Below are positions 28,701 to 38,400 of a stretch of 64,000 bases of DNA, in pieces (position 1 is the first letter of the stretch; the number at the start of each line of letters is the position of its first letter). The stretch comes from Tenuifilum sp. 4138str (GTDB lineage: Bacteria; Bacteroidota; Bacteroidia; Bacteroidales; Tenuifilaceae), in assembly GCF_041102575.1 (NCBI RefSeq), contig NZ_JBGCUE010000004.1, positions 186,001 to 250,000 of the forward strand, written 5' to 3'. The translations under genes were made by a program, and so were the position numbers. A model generated the notes under the pieces. The model had not been told where the DNA came from, ran no database searches, and saw nothing but the letters and a program-made list of their open reading frames with translations.

Positions 28701-28960
28701 GAGGCGTTAACTTCAAATGGAGAGATAACCGTGAGAAGGGAGTTCGAATTGGGTTTATTGCCCAGGAGGTTGTTAAGGTATTACCGGAAGTGGTTGATGT
28801 TGGAGAGTTATACTCAATGCAGTATGCACCAATTACTGCCTTGTTGGTTGAGGCCATTAAGGAGCAGCAAAAAATGTTAAGTGATAAAGAAAAAGAAATT
28901 GAAGAGCTCAAAGCAAGGCTCGATGCCATTGAAAAGTTACTTATGTTGCAAGCTAAATAG
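25745..28960 (+). CDS. Mosaic surface-fibre protein D (collagen-like, S74)
   Basis: 1071 residues. Signal peptide 1-20; shared N-terminal domain (GFSYQAVLRNSSGQVLANQN); two WLGSL...AYHNTADSVSYIWDG modules with collagen-like Gly-X-Y blocks (GEPGPQGPQGLPGPQGPEG); a carbohydrate-binding-like stretch (LRGNWSPDSTYTGGDYVFD); several NxGIGTTSPxxKLD motifs typical of tail-fibre-like shafts; only a short NVFIG-type repeat run; no KGAKGG cassette. The Peptidase_S74 domain starts at Ser964 (SDVSLKTE; Lys969 kept, the usual Arg replaced by Ser) and ends in a coiled coil. The first ~1.1 kb is very GC-rich compared with the rest. The SpoIIE receptor gene starts 10 bp after its stop, so the two share an operon. 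Confidence 0.83.
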   Translation: MKKLHTLLLVLVASITAAAQQPTGFSYQAVLRNSSGQVLANQNVTLRLSLTDASGSTIYYTESHALQTTAQGVVSLTVGGGTVVSGTYSAVPWQGQEVRLRVEVSTDGGASFADMGNQPLQAVPYALVAGNAMEWLGSLSSPPPSPQPNQAYHNTADSVSYIWDGTAWQVLAQRGARGEPGPQGVQGEAGPQGVPGANGLSVQWLGSFPVEPPDPTPNQAYHNTADSVSYIWDGTAWQVLAQRGARGEPGPQGPQGLPGPQGPEGPQGPAGVGLTLRGNWSPDSTYTGGDYVFDESSSTPGTNSMWICQNPVGPTANHPKDDAANWVEFEAPEGPPGPEGPLVPGISGQTLRHDGTSWVANSVLFNNGTNIGIGTTSPAAKLDVIGTAKVDILIPGWIEVNQLGTGNRYAGIDFHGDDTYTDFALRIFRYNTGVDAKSQIWHRGLGPLELLTYEAAPIDFSTSFSNRMRIAADGNVGIGTTSPEYKLHTIGDIYANGGWLRVSGNAGLYFQSWGGGWYMTDATWIRTYNNKSIYHNSGTMRTDGTFQVGSNGSTLNVPNGGNFAYRSNVLFANTSGNVGIGTTSPEAKLDITSIGDGVSLLRLGTERAWAFQQEGTGAGTTLRLRNIVGANKTFFVDTDGGFSTRSADGSKTYFKIDHYSGRVGIGETVPTARLTVKAVTDSDTLFAVKDRLGNNVFIVYPDAVQVIVPDDAKSNQRGAFVVSGRGTSKGETNFVNLKKENYLIGHNVAPNITTGKRNAVMGYEAGNTLTTASYNVVLGFSAGNKITSGSSNVYIGEEAGNMNSTGQTNVVIGQAAGKYGTQYSWCTLIGMGAGVDNNGFYNTFIGGWCGSWNTNSYNNTYVGYKAGRQNTGDNAGNNTLIGACAGETMTGYGNVFIGCEAAKNVGACNNKLYIDNSSTVSPLIWGDFALNRIVINGNNTHNVHGRTFFSNGSAGGTTAWFNDSDVSLKTEINTISNAISKVMSLRGVNFKWRDNREKGVRIGFIAQEVVKVLPEVVDVGELYSMQYAPITALLVEAIKEQQKMLSDKEKEIEELKARLDAIEKLLMLQAK

Positions 28961-28970
28961 AGAATTTAAA

Positions 28971-31900
28971 ATGAAGCAGTTGGTTTATAGTTTTTGTTTT
29001 CTAGCTTTTACAATAAGCTATTCTTTTTCTCAGGTTAATTCCTTAGGGCAGCCTTTTATTAAAAACTATACGTTAAAGGATTACAAGGCAAAAAGTCAAA
29101 ATTGGGCAATAGCAAAGGATTCCCGAGGAGTAATGTACTTTGCCAACAACGATGGCGTGTTGGAGTACGATGGGCGGAACTGGGAACTTATTGGAATAAA
29201 TAAAGGAGCAATTGCCCGCTCTTTGGCTATTGACTCAACAGGCACAATATATGTGGGTGCCGAAAATGAATTTGGATGCATCCAACCCGATGGGTTGGGT
29301 AAATTGTATTATAGTTCCTTTTCCGATCTATTGCCGTCGCAGGGCCAAGGTTTTTCAGACATAAACAAGGTGTACATTACCAATTCGGGGGTCCTTTTTT
29401 GTTCCAACAAAAAAATATTTAGGTATCATAGTGGCAAAATTAGTGTTATTGACCTTCCCAAAGGAGGTTTTCTATCATTTATGGTGAACAATAAACTGTT
29501 TATGGGCGACTACTGGGAGGGTTTAATGTTGTTGGAATATGACAAATTTGTACCCTGTAAAGGAGGAAAATTTTTTGCAAAAAAGGACGTGTTTGGAGTA
29601 CTCCCTTATGGAAACGATTTACTCCTAATTGCTACAAGTAATAACGGGCTTTATTTATACAACCCCTTTACAGGTATAACGGACAGGCCCAAACAATCAG
29701 GTTATTCAGGTTTACATAAAATCATCACCGACAAAACCCTGTATGGTATTTCTATTCTAAATAATGGTTTCATTATTAATACACTTTACGGTGGAGCAGT
29801 AGTTGTTGATTCCTCATTTCAGATTAAAGAGATATATAGCAAGGCTGGAGGTTTGCAGGATGAGGTAGTTCTCGGAGTTTTATTAGCCCGACAGGGTTTT
29901 GTAAGTGAGCCCTTATGGATGTCCTTAAACAATGGCATATCTAAGGTTGAAATAAATAACCCTTTCCGGGTTTTTAATGAGAATCAGGGTTTAAATCAAG
30001 AAATCCTTGATATATTTCAGTACAACCAAAAATTGTACTTTGCAACAATTAATGGAGTTTATACACTTGAAAGTAATGGTTTTCAGCCCTTTTTTAAAAA
30101 AATAGAGCAAACCGAAGGGGAGTGCTGGAGCATTACTGAATGTAGTGGAAGTTTAATTATTGGAGGGGCATATAATTTCTATATTCATAATGGGCAAAAA
30201 ACCACAAGGGTAGAAACAAATGACATGATTTTTAAGGTTTATTCCTCAAAAAAGTATCCAAATAAAATTTACGTAGGCGAGAACAAAGGGTTATCTGTTT
30301 TTAATTTCGAAAGAGGAAAACTTTATAGAATTAGTAAGCTGGATAAAATTACTGAAAGGGTTACAAACATCATAGAGGATAAAAGGGGTAATCTGTGGCT
30401 AACAACTATAAAGAATGAGCTTATAAAGGTTTCGATATCTCCTCAAAGTACCATCATAACAAATTTTACTGATAGCCTAGCAACGACTGAACCTCATACA
30501 CTTTACCCATTTTGTTTTGAAAATAACATGTACTTTGTCACATCAAATAGCCTATTACTTTACGACGAGAATGCTGATAGGTTAGTCCCTGCAAAAGATT
30601 TAGACTCATCCTTTATAGCCGCTGCAATGGGATTAACCCATTATGCTGAGGATTTGTTGGGTAATATCTGGTTAGTATCTGTGAAAAATGGGGCAAACCA
30701 AATAAGTTTACTCGAAAAGCAGGGAGAAAGTAAATTTAAAGTTCTCAGCACTCCTTTCAAAAGGCTTCCACCATGCATATTTAATGCAATTTTTCCCGAT
30801 AGTCATGGAGTTACTTGGCTAGGCACTTCCGAGGGTTTAATTACCTTTAACACCAAAACTCCCATAAACTTTAGCGATCCTTGTAGGACTTTAATACGAA
30901 AAGTATATTTAGGTGAGGACTCTTTGATTTTTTCAGGCACCTTTACAGATAAGGGTAAGGTTTTGGATTTCCAGCCACAACACCTTATTCCTGTTTTGAA
31001 ATATCGGAACAATGGGCTTACCTTTCATTTTTCGGCTCCCTATTTCATTGAAGAGAATGAAACCCAATACAGCTATTTCCTGGAGGGTTTCGATTCAGAA
31101 AAATTGGGCTGGTCAAATTGGGCAAACGAAGCCAAAAAGGAGTATACTAACCTTCCTGAAGGGAATTATACCTTTAAGGTAAAAGCAAAAAATATTTTTG
31201 GTATTGAGAGTTTGGAGGCCCAATTTTCTTTCAGAATAAAACCGCCATGGTACCGTACTATTTTTGCTTATATTCTTTACTTAGTAGTTTTATCTGTTTT
31301 TGTTTGGATTGTTGTTAAGCTAAACATACGCCGGCTTGAGAAAGAAAAGGAGAGGCTTGAGGGCATAGTGCTAGAACGAACAGCTGAAATCCGTCAACAA
31401 AAAGAAAAAATCGAAAAGCAGAAGGAAGAGATTACCGATAGTATTAAGTATGCCAAACGGATCCAAACCGCGGTTCTTCCTCCGCCTGAATTAATCTCCG
31501 TTCATCTTCCCGAACATTTCATCCTATTCAAACCCCGAGATATTGTAAGTGGCGATTTTTACTGGATGAAACAGATAGGTGATTTCACCCTGATTACCGC
31601 CGCTGACTGCACTGGGCATGGGGTTCCCGGTGCATTTATGAGCATGCTTGGTGTTGCATTACTAAATGAAATTGCCAGTCGTTGTAATGGTTTTACCGCG
31701 AACCAAATACTTAACGAGCTTCGCAATCAGGTTAAGCAATCGCTCAGGCAAACAGGCAAGGAGGGCGAAGCTAAGGATGGAATGGATATAGCTTTTTGTG
31801 TTCTGAACCGCAAAATCATGAAACTTCAGTATGCCGGAGCATACAATCCATTATACCTGTACCGTAGAAAGGAATTTCCGAATCCTTCAAGTTCCCCTTG

Positions 31901-32231
31901 CGTTATTGAATCGGACACCCACTACCTGATAGAAGTCAAGGCTGATAAAATGCCCATTGGCATTCATGTTAACGATAACATTGAATTTACTAACCACGAG
32001 ATCGATCTAAGTCCAGGCGATACAATTTATATCTTTTCCGACGGCTTTGCCGATCAAACCGGCGGCGAAACCGATAAAAAGTTCCTTTCCAAAAACTTTA
32101 AAAACCTCCTCCTGAATATTCAACACCTGGAAATGGCAATACAAAAAGAGTTTCTGGAAGAAACCCTGAAGAAATGGATGGGAAACACAAGCCAGGTTGA
32201 TGATATCTTGGTTATTGGGGTAAGAGTTTGA
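28971..32231 (+). CDS. Propeller/Y_Y_Y transmembrane SpoIIE phosphatase 1
   Basis: 1086 residues from the ATG at 28971 (MKQLVYSFCFLAFTISYSFS, a signal peptide); a longer frame from 28881 would overlap fibre gene D and is rejected. The periplasmic part holds two-component-regulator-propeller repeats (NWAIAKDSRGVMYFANNDGV; EDKRGNLWLTT) and a Y_Y_Y domain (YSYFLEGFD...NLPEGNYTFKVKAKN). A membrane helix (~760-780), a charged coiled coil and a cytoplasmic PP2C/SpoIIE phosphatase (~850-1086) follow. Catalytic Asp motifs are intact: VSGDFYW, AADCTGHGVPGAFMS, KDGMDIAF, SDGFADQ and VDDILVIGV. It would sense an external signal and dephosphorylate a Ser/Thr-phosphoprotein, possibly of the STAS or SiaC type. 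Partner unknown. Confidence 0.9.
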   Translation: MKQLVYSFCFLAFTISYSFSQVNSLGQPFIKNYTLKDYKAKSQNWAIAKDSRGVMYFANNDGVLEYDGRNWELIGINKGAIARSLAIDSTGTIYVGAENEFGCIQPDGLGKLYYSSFSDLLPSQGQGFSDINKVYITNSGVLFCSNKKIFRYHSGKISVIDLPKGGFLSFMVNNKLFMGDYWEGLMLLEYDKFVPCKGGKFFAKKDVFGVLPYGNDLLLIATSNNGLYLYNPFTGITDRPKQSGYSGLHKIITDKTLYGISILNNGFIINTLYGGAVVVDSSFQIKEIYSKAGGLQDEVVLGVLLARQGFVSEPLWMSLNNGISKVEINNPFRVFNENQGLNQEILDIFQYNQKLYFATINGVYTLESNGFQPFFKKIEQTEGECWSITECSGSLIIGGAYNFYIHNGQKTTRVETNDMIFKVYSSKKYPNKIYVGENKGLSVFNFERGKLYRISKLDKITERVTNIIEDKRGNLWLTTIKNELIKVSISPQSTIITNFTDSLATTEPHTLYPFCFENNMYFVTSNSLLLYDENADRLVPAKDLDSSFIAAAMGLTHYAEDLLGNIWLVSVKNGANQISLLEKQGESKFKVLSTPFKRLPPCIFNAIFPDSHGVTWLGTSEGLITFNTKTPINFSDPCRTLIRKVYLGEDSLIFSGTFTDKGKVLDFQPQHLIPVLKYRNNGLTFHFSAPYFIEENETQYSYFLEGFDSEKLGWSNWANEAKKEYTNLPEGNYTFKVKAKNIFGIESLEAQFSFRIKPPWYRTIFAYILYLVVLSVFVWIVVKLNIRRLEKEKERLEGIVLERTAEIRQQKEKIEKQKEEITDSIKYAKRIQTAVLPPPELISVHLPEHFILFKPRDIVSGDFYWMKQIGDFTLITAADCTGHGVPGAFMSMLGVALLNEIASRCNGFTANQILNELRNQVKQSLRQTGKEGEAKDGMDIAFCVLNRKIMKLQYAGAYNPLYLYRRKEFPNPSSSPCVIESDTHYLIEVKADKMPIGIHVNDNIEFTNHEIDLSPGDTIYIFSDGFADQTGGETDKKFLSKNFKNLLLNIQHLEMAIQKEFLEETLKKWMGNTSQVDDILVIGVRV

Positions 32232-32567
32232 TTTTCTAATTATAGCAGGTAAACCATAATTGCTTTGAGATGTTATTACCATAACTGATACGCTTTATTG
32301 AAATTTGCTATTCTTTCAAATTGCCAGTTTTAATAATTCAGTTTTGATAGTAGTAGTTAATGCATAGTTTATCATTTAGCATAGCTTTTTAGTTCATTCT
32401 TTTATTTGCATTTGTGAAAGCTTGCCTATTTATAGGTTATTTCACCAACGTATCAGTTTTTGCCAGAAAATAGCTTTTACTGTTATTTGATTGCCTTTGC
32501 TTGCCTATTAGTTAGGTAAATGAGTTAGCACTTAATTAGTTAAATCCTTTTCAAAAACTGCAAGTAT
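32232..32567. other. AT-rich gap before fibre gene E
   Basis: 336 bp with no gene and no clear terminator. The sequence GCTTGCCTATT occurs twice (near 32421 and 32500), close to where a promoter for fibre gene E would lie, but I cannot identify a -7 box with confidence. Confidence 0.5.
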
Positions 32568-34979
32568 ATGAAAAAGTTTATCCTACTTTTTGCTGTAGTT
32601 TGCATTGCGATATTTTCGTTAGCGCAAACTCCCACCGGTTTCAGCTATCAGGCCGTGCTCCGCAACAGCAGCGGGCAGGTGCTGGCTAACCAGAACGTAA
32701 CCCTCAGGCTCAGCCTGACCGATGTCAGCGGCTCAACGTCATACTACTCCGAGAGCCACGCACTACAGACTACCGCCCAGGGTGTGGTAAGCCTAACCGT
32801 TGGCGGAGGGACAGTGTTATCTGGTGGGCTGGGCGATGTTCCATGGTCAACCCAAACCATCCATTTACATGTAGAGGTGAGTACCGATGGGGTTAACTAT
32901 AGCGATATGGGATCTAAAGCAGTACAACCTGTACCGTATACAATCTTCTCGGACAGCGCTAGGGTGTCGTATCGTTCGGCCGAGAGCACTATCTCCCTTT
33001 TCGCCGATTCGGCGGCTCGGGCTGGTTATGCGGATAGTATTAACCTGCGCTTTTCGCGCAACTTAGTGGTGGTGGGCAACGAACCCGCCAACCCCGATGA
33101 TCCGATATTTGAGGTGAAGAACAGCAAGGGAGAGGTGCTCTTTGGCGTATACCAGGAGGGGGTAAGGGTAAATATCCCCGACAGCGCCATAACCAAAGGG
33201 GCCAAGGGTGGGTTTGCAGTGGGCGGCCTGACAGGCGCAAAGGGAGAGCCGGTTGAGTACCTGCGTATAACCCCCGATAGCGCCAGGGTATATGTTAAGC
33301 AGAGCACCGGCATCAAGGGTGCCAAGGGCGGCTTTGCCGTGGGAGGGCTGACCGGAGCTAAGGAGGTTGTATCGCAGGACCTGCTGTTTGTCAACCCCGA
33401 TTCTGCTAGGTTTTACATTAACGAGAATCCGAGTAAGGGCGCCAAGGGTGGCTTTGCTGTGGGTGGACTCACCAACGGGAAGACTAGTGCTCAACTCATC
33501 CAGCTAACCAAGGATAACTACCTGATTGGATACGAAGCTGGGGCAAGCATTACTACCGGACAGTTTAACTCCTTTTTAGGATTTCAGGCCGGGAAAGCAA
33601 ACAGCACCGGGAATTGGAATACCTTCCTTGGTTATCAGACTGGCTTAAATAATACCGGAAGCGATAATACATTCATTGGTTATCAGGCAGGAATGCTTCA
33701 CCAATTTGGAGGTGGTAATGTTTACTTAGGGAGTAAGGCGGGAGGAAATGCATTGAACGGTGTGCAAAATATCGCAATTGGCGAACAATCAGGGTTTAGT
33801 ACTTCCACAGGATTTAAGAATATTTTTATAGGCTATATGGCCGGATATAGCAACACCAGTGGCTACAGCAATATTTTTATCGGTAATGAGTCTGGTAAAA
33901 GTAATACCGATGGAAACCGAAATATGTTTTTCGGAAACGGTTCAGGCTTTTCAAACACTTCTGGTTTTGGCAATACATTTTTTGGTTTGGAGAGTGGTTA
34001 CTATAATGTGAATGGTTTCAGAAACCTATTTCTAGGTTATCGGTCAGGCTACAGGAATGTTGATGGTTCTGACAACTCGTTTCTCGGTGATATGGCAGGT
34101 TCTAGCAATACATCAGGAAGTGAAAATACTTTTGTGGGTCAGGCATCAGGAGCCTCCAACGAAACAGGAAGAGATAATACCTTTTTGGGCTCCAATGTTG
34201 GTAGGGGTAATACTAATGGATCGGGCAATGTAATGGTTGGGCGTTTTACAGGGTACAATATTAATGGCAACAACAACACCTTTATTGGTACTCAAAGCGC
34301 TGCAAATTTCAACACTGGTCCTTTTACTGCTAGTAGTAATGTATGTATTGGCTACACTAGTGGAACTGGATTAACCAATGGCTCCTACAATATTTTTATT
34401 GGACAACAAACTGGAACTAATAACGGATTTGCTAATGTTATCGTTGGGCATCAGGCCGGACAAAACAATTCAGGCGATTACAATGTTTTTATTGGCTATA
34501 GGGCTGGTTTCTCTGAGACTAAAAGTAATAGGCTTTATATTTCCAACTCAGGAGTCGACTCAACCCAGGCTCTAATTTACGGTAGATTTGATAGTAAAGA
34601 AATTGCGCTTAACGCCAGAGTTGGAGTAGGGACAATTAATCCCGATAAACAGCTACACGTAGTGGGTGATGCACGAATAACTGGTGATCTTTATTATGGA
34701 ACGGGTACAGATATTTACAACAAACCCGACTATGTATTCAAACCCGATTACTCCAAGCGGCTCGATCCCCTGAGCGTTGAACGGTTCATTGCTCGTAATG
34801 GCCACTTACCCTGGCTAACAAAAGCATCGGAGGAAAGGGATGGCATTAACCTAACCCGCATGCAGTTTGAAACGGTTGAAACCGTTGAAAACCTTCAGTT
34901 GCAAATTATTCAGCAGCAAAAGGAAATTGAGAACTTAAAGGCTGAACTGGAAACTTTAAAAAAGTTAATAAAGCAGTAA
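32568..34979 (+). CDS. Mosaic surface-fibre protein E (coiled-coil end)
   Basis: 803 residues. Signal peptide MKKFILLFAVVCIAIFSLAQ; shared N-terminal domain and three KGAKGG cassettes almost identical in DNA to those of fibre gene B. A separate set of NxFIG/FLG repeats follows (for example NMFFGNGSG, NVMVGRFTG, NIFIGQQTG). Like protein C it has no Peptidase_S74 domain and ends in PDYVFKPDYSKRLDPLSVER, NGHLPWLTKASEE and a coiled coil (LQLQIIQQQKEIENLKAE). It therefore combines the front of B with the back of C. Transcribed between the two SpoIIE genes with its own terminator. Likely trimeric surface fibre; ligand unknown. Confidence 0.85.
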   Translation: MKKFILLFAVVCIAIFSLAQTPTGFSYQAVLRNSSGQVLANQNVTLRLSLTDVSGSTSYYSESHALQTTAQGVVSLTVGGGTVLSGGLGDVPWSTQTIHLHVEVSTDGVNYSDMGSKAVQPVPYTIFSDSARVSYRSAESTISLFADSAARAGYADSINLRFSRNLVVVGNEPANPDDPIFEVKNSKGEVLFGVYQEGVRVNIPDSAITKGAKGGFAVGGLTGAKGEPVEYLRITPDSARVYVKQSTGIKGAKGGFAVGGLTGAKEVVSQDLLFVNPDSARFYINENPSKGAKGGFAVGGLTNGKTSAQLIQLTKDNYLIGYEAGASITTGQFNSFLGFQAGKANSTGNWNTFLGYQTGLNNTGSDNTFIGYQAGMLHQFGGGNVYLGSKAGGNALNGVQNIAIGEQSGFSTSTGFKNIFIGYMAGYSNTSGYSNIFIGNESGKSNTDGNRNMFFGNGSGFSNTSGFGNTFFGLESGYYNVNGFRNLFLGYRSGYRNVDGSDNSFLGDMAGSSNTSGSENTFVGQASGASNETGRDNTFLGSNVGRGNTNGSGNVMVGRFTGYNINGNNNTFIGTQSAANFNTGPFTASSNVCIGYTSGTGLTNGSYNIFIGQQTGTNNGFANVIVGHQAGQNNSGDYNVFIGYRAGFSETKSNRLYISNSGVDSTQALIYGRFDSKEIALNARVGVGTINPDKQLHVVGDARITGDLYYGTGTDIYNKPDYVFKPDYSKRLDPLSVERFIARNGHLPWLTKASEERDGINLTRMQFETVETVENLQLQIIQQQKEIENLKAELETLKKLIKQ
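32690..33500 (+). repeat. Near-identical DNA block shared with 20290-21110
   Basis: Second copy of the ~800-bp block described for fibre gene B. The similarity drops soon after the last KGAKGG cassette (GGLTNGKTSAQLIQLTKDNY), where each gene continues with its own repeats. Confidence 0.8.
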
Positions 34980-34996
34980 TCGTTTACTTTTTTGTG

Positions 34997-35026
34997 AATG
35001 CCGGCCAACGACCGGCATTTTTTTTG
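34997..35026 (+). terminator. Terminator after fibre gene E
   Basis: AATGCCGG pairs with CCGGCATT around CCAACGA and is followed by a T-rich tail. Confidence 0.9.
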
Positions 35027-35111
35027 CTATATGCCAATTAAAGGTGATTGATTCTGTATAGAGAATCACTACCGTTCGGCAAAAATTTTTTAGAGTTAGT
35101 TTATACCGAAC

Positions 35112-35180
35112 TTAGTCAATATCCTCCATGAGGAATATTAAATGTTAAGGTTGGTTTTTCTAGCAATACCTCATCGCCAA
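35112..35180. repeat. ~70-bp dispersed motif, copy 2
   Basis: Carries the same ordered blocks as 3105-3176: TTAGTC, ATCCTCCATGAGGAATA, a GTTAAGGTTGGTTTTTC tail and a CTCATCGC element. The rest of the gap 35027-35402 is AT-rich. A near-match to the -7 box (AATCTTTG) near 35383 may serve the next gene. Confidence 0.5.
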
Positions 35181-35402
35181 CAGCGTAAAGTTCTCCTATT
35201 CCCGCGTAGTGGATAAAGATTTTTTTAATCGGACAGTAGTGAAATTGGTAGATTTTATTTCGATATGATTAAAAAACTTATCTTTACAACTTTGAAATAT
35301 GATTTTTCATTTCAAGCAACAAATTGGAGTATTTAGTAAAAAATATTGACTGATTAAACGTTTTTTTAATATATTTATCAAATCTTTGTATAGCGGTTTG
35401 CC

Positions 35403-38400
35403 ATGAAAAAACTTCTATTTCTTGGTCTTTTGTTTATAAGTGTTTTACAAGCGAGTGGCCAGCAATTCAATAAGTATGGCAATCCGCTTATTACAAACTA
35501 TACCCCTGAAACATACGGTGGAAACGAGCAGGTTTGGTGTATCGCACAGGACGATAGGGGTGTGATGTACTTTGGTACAAACGATAATGGCATTCTGGAA
35601 TACGATGGCAAAACCTGGCGTAGCATCCCTATGCCTGAAAACAAGTCGGTTCGTTCGCTTTGTAAGGGTGCCGATGGGGTTATATATGTTGGTTCAACAG
35701 GTGAGTTAGGCTACCTTCAACCTACTGCAAACGGGAGGTTACAATATTATTCACTTATCAAAAACATACCCGATAGCATTCAGTCTAGCCTTTCTTACAT
35801 TTACAAAACATACTGGTATGAAGGTAAGACTTACTTTTGCTCTCTTTCTAATATTTTTATTTTCGATGGTAATACTATAAAACCTATTTCATTGGGAAAG
35901 CAAAGTGAATATGCTAACTTTTTTACATTAAAGGCTAACGATAAGTTTTATGTTAACAGTTATCTTCAAGGTTTAAGGACTTTTACAAGCGACAGTACCC
36001 TTGAAGTTATCCCCGGTGGTCAGGCTTTTATTCATAAAAATGTATTCTCAATTGTAGCAATTGACTCTAGCAAAATTTTTATTTTTACTGATAATGGGTT
36101 TTATACCTATTCAAACGGTAAGGTCGAAAGCGTTGACACTCCAACGCTCCTTGCCAAAAGAATGGCCACCGAGTCAGCAATACCATACAGCGCAACTAAA
36201 CTTAATGATGGCAATATTGCTTTGGGGGTTGTTCAATCCGACTTTTTTGGAGTTGTTACGCTAGCCCCGGACTTAAAAACCATAAATCTGGTTAACAAAC
36301 AAACGGGAATGCACGCAGGCCAAGTGTCCGAAGTGTTTCAAAATGGCGATGCACCCCTTTGGGCAACACTATACGATGGTGGTATTGCCAAGGTTGAGTT
36401 GAACTCTGCCATAGGAAGATTTGGTCAGGAGTGTGGCTTATCGGAAATTATTGTTGACATTGTTAGATTTAATAATACTATTTATCTTGCTACTTTCAAC
36501 GGGGTTTATTATTTGGCTTACGACAGCAATGGAGTTCCAAAGTTTATACCTGTAGATGGTATTAATGGAAATGTATGGGCGTTAACTATTTTTTCACCAC
36601 CAAATGCACCCAAAATGCTTCTTGCAGGCAGCTATACCGATGGTGTTTTTGAAATAAAGGGAAGTAAAGCCATAAGTATTAGCAATCCTTTAAATGCAAA
36701 CCTTGAATTATCAAAACAAATTCAACATAGTTGTTTTGCTTTATACCCATCTAAAAGCATACCTGGTAGATTGTATATTGGGTTAAATTCAGGTGTTGCA
36801 TATATAGACTGGGCAAACGGCGAATGGAAACACACTGATAACTTATTTCGCGATTCCATTAATTTTGAAATACGCTCAATTGTTGAAGACAGTAAAGGGA
36901 ACCTTTGGCTTGCCACAGGTTACTCTGGTGTGTATATGGTTAACAAGAGTTTTACCAAATTATCTAAGTTTGGCAAGGAGAGCATAAAGGGGCTAGAAAA
37001 CCTTCAGTATATTATTCTTTTCCCTGTTAACGATTCACTATATATCCTTACTTCAAATGGAATATACCACTTTAACTATGAAAACAACCTGTTTGAGCCG
37101 GGAGGTTTAGTAGGTAGCGCTTTTTCAAAGCGATTTGGGATTTATAAAGCCACAAAGTTCTCCAATGGTTATGCCTTCCTATGCTACGATAGTAACAATA
37201 AGAACTGGATTGAACGAGTTGTTAAGGATTCTGCTGGGAACTGGGTAACTGACAACCGCGATCTAAAGCGACTCCCCAATAAGTGGGCCGATGCGATATA
37301 TGCTGATCCTGACGGAACCCTTTGGATTGGCATGTCAAAAGAACTTTACGTTTACAATCCTCATGTAAAACGAAGTTTTAACGCTCCATTCCGTGCCGTA
37401 ATTCGCGAAGTGGTATCAAAGGATTCGTTACTGTTCGGTGGAGCCTTTTATACTCAAGTGGATTCCGCGGTTCGAAAATTATCGTTAGAGCAACAACCCT
37501 ACCAAATGCCACGACTGGGTTACCATTTTAATGCCATGGTGTTTACTTTCGCTGCTCCATATTTCGAACGTGAGGAGGATATAGTTTATAGCCATTACCT
37601 TGAAGGTTCAGACGAAACCACTTGGACCCAGTGGGATAAACGAACCGAAGCTACATATACTAATCTTAGGGAGGGCAAATATACATTCCATGTTAAGGCG
37701 AAGAATATTTATGGGGATGAGAGCTTAGAGGCAACCTACTCTTTTGAAATTCGCCCGCCCTGGTACCGTACTATTTTGGCATTCATACTCTACTTTATTC
37801 TTGCAGTTTGTTTGGTTTGGGGTATAGTTAAATGGAATACCCGCCGACTCATTGCTGAAAAAGAACATCTTGAACAAATTGTTCGCGAACGAACGGCCGA
37901 GGTTGTTGCTCAAAAGGAAGAAATAGAACAGCAAAAGGAAAAAATTGCTGCCCAGAATGAGGAGATAACCAGTAGTATTCAGTATGCAAGCCGCATTCAA
38001 TCGGCCTTACTTACCCCCACCGATCAGATTAACCGAATCTTTCCTGAAAACTTTATTCTTTACCTACCCCGTGACATAGTTAGCGGCGATTTCTACTACA
38101 TCACTCAGGTAGGCAAGTTAAAGGTTTCAGTGGTTGCCGATTGTACCGGACATGGAGTTCCCGGTGGCTTCATGAGCATGTTGGGCATATCCTTCCTAAC
38201 TCAGATCATTGGTACAAAAACCGATCTGAAAGCAAATGAAGTGCTAAATGAGTTACGAAACCTGGTTATAACTGCACTTCACCAAACCGGTGAAATAGGT
38301 GGAAGCAAGGATGGGATGGACATTGCCATTTACATTATTGATGAGGAAACCCAAACCCTTCAGTTTGCCGGGGCAAACAATCCGCTTATTCTGATCCGCA

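Noticed and set aside
28881-28970. Extended N terminus of SpoIIE receptor 1
   Set aside because: It would overlap the end of fibre gene D by 80 bp and destroy the signal peptide; the ATG at 28971 is better.
20631-33494. Minus-strand open frames of 120-180 codons repeated across the KGAKGG cassettes
   Set aside because: They occur in each fibre gene at the same place because the DNA is nearly identical there; they are shadows of the cassette, not separate genes.
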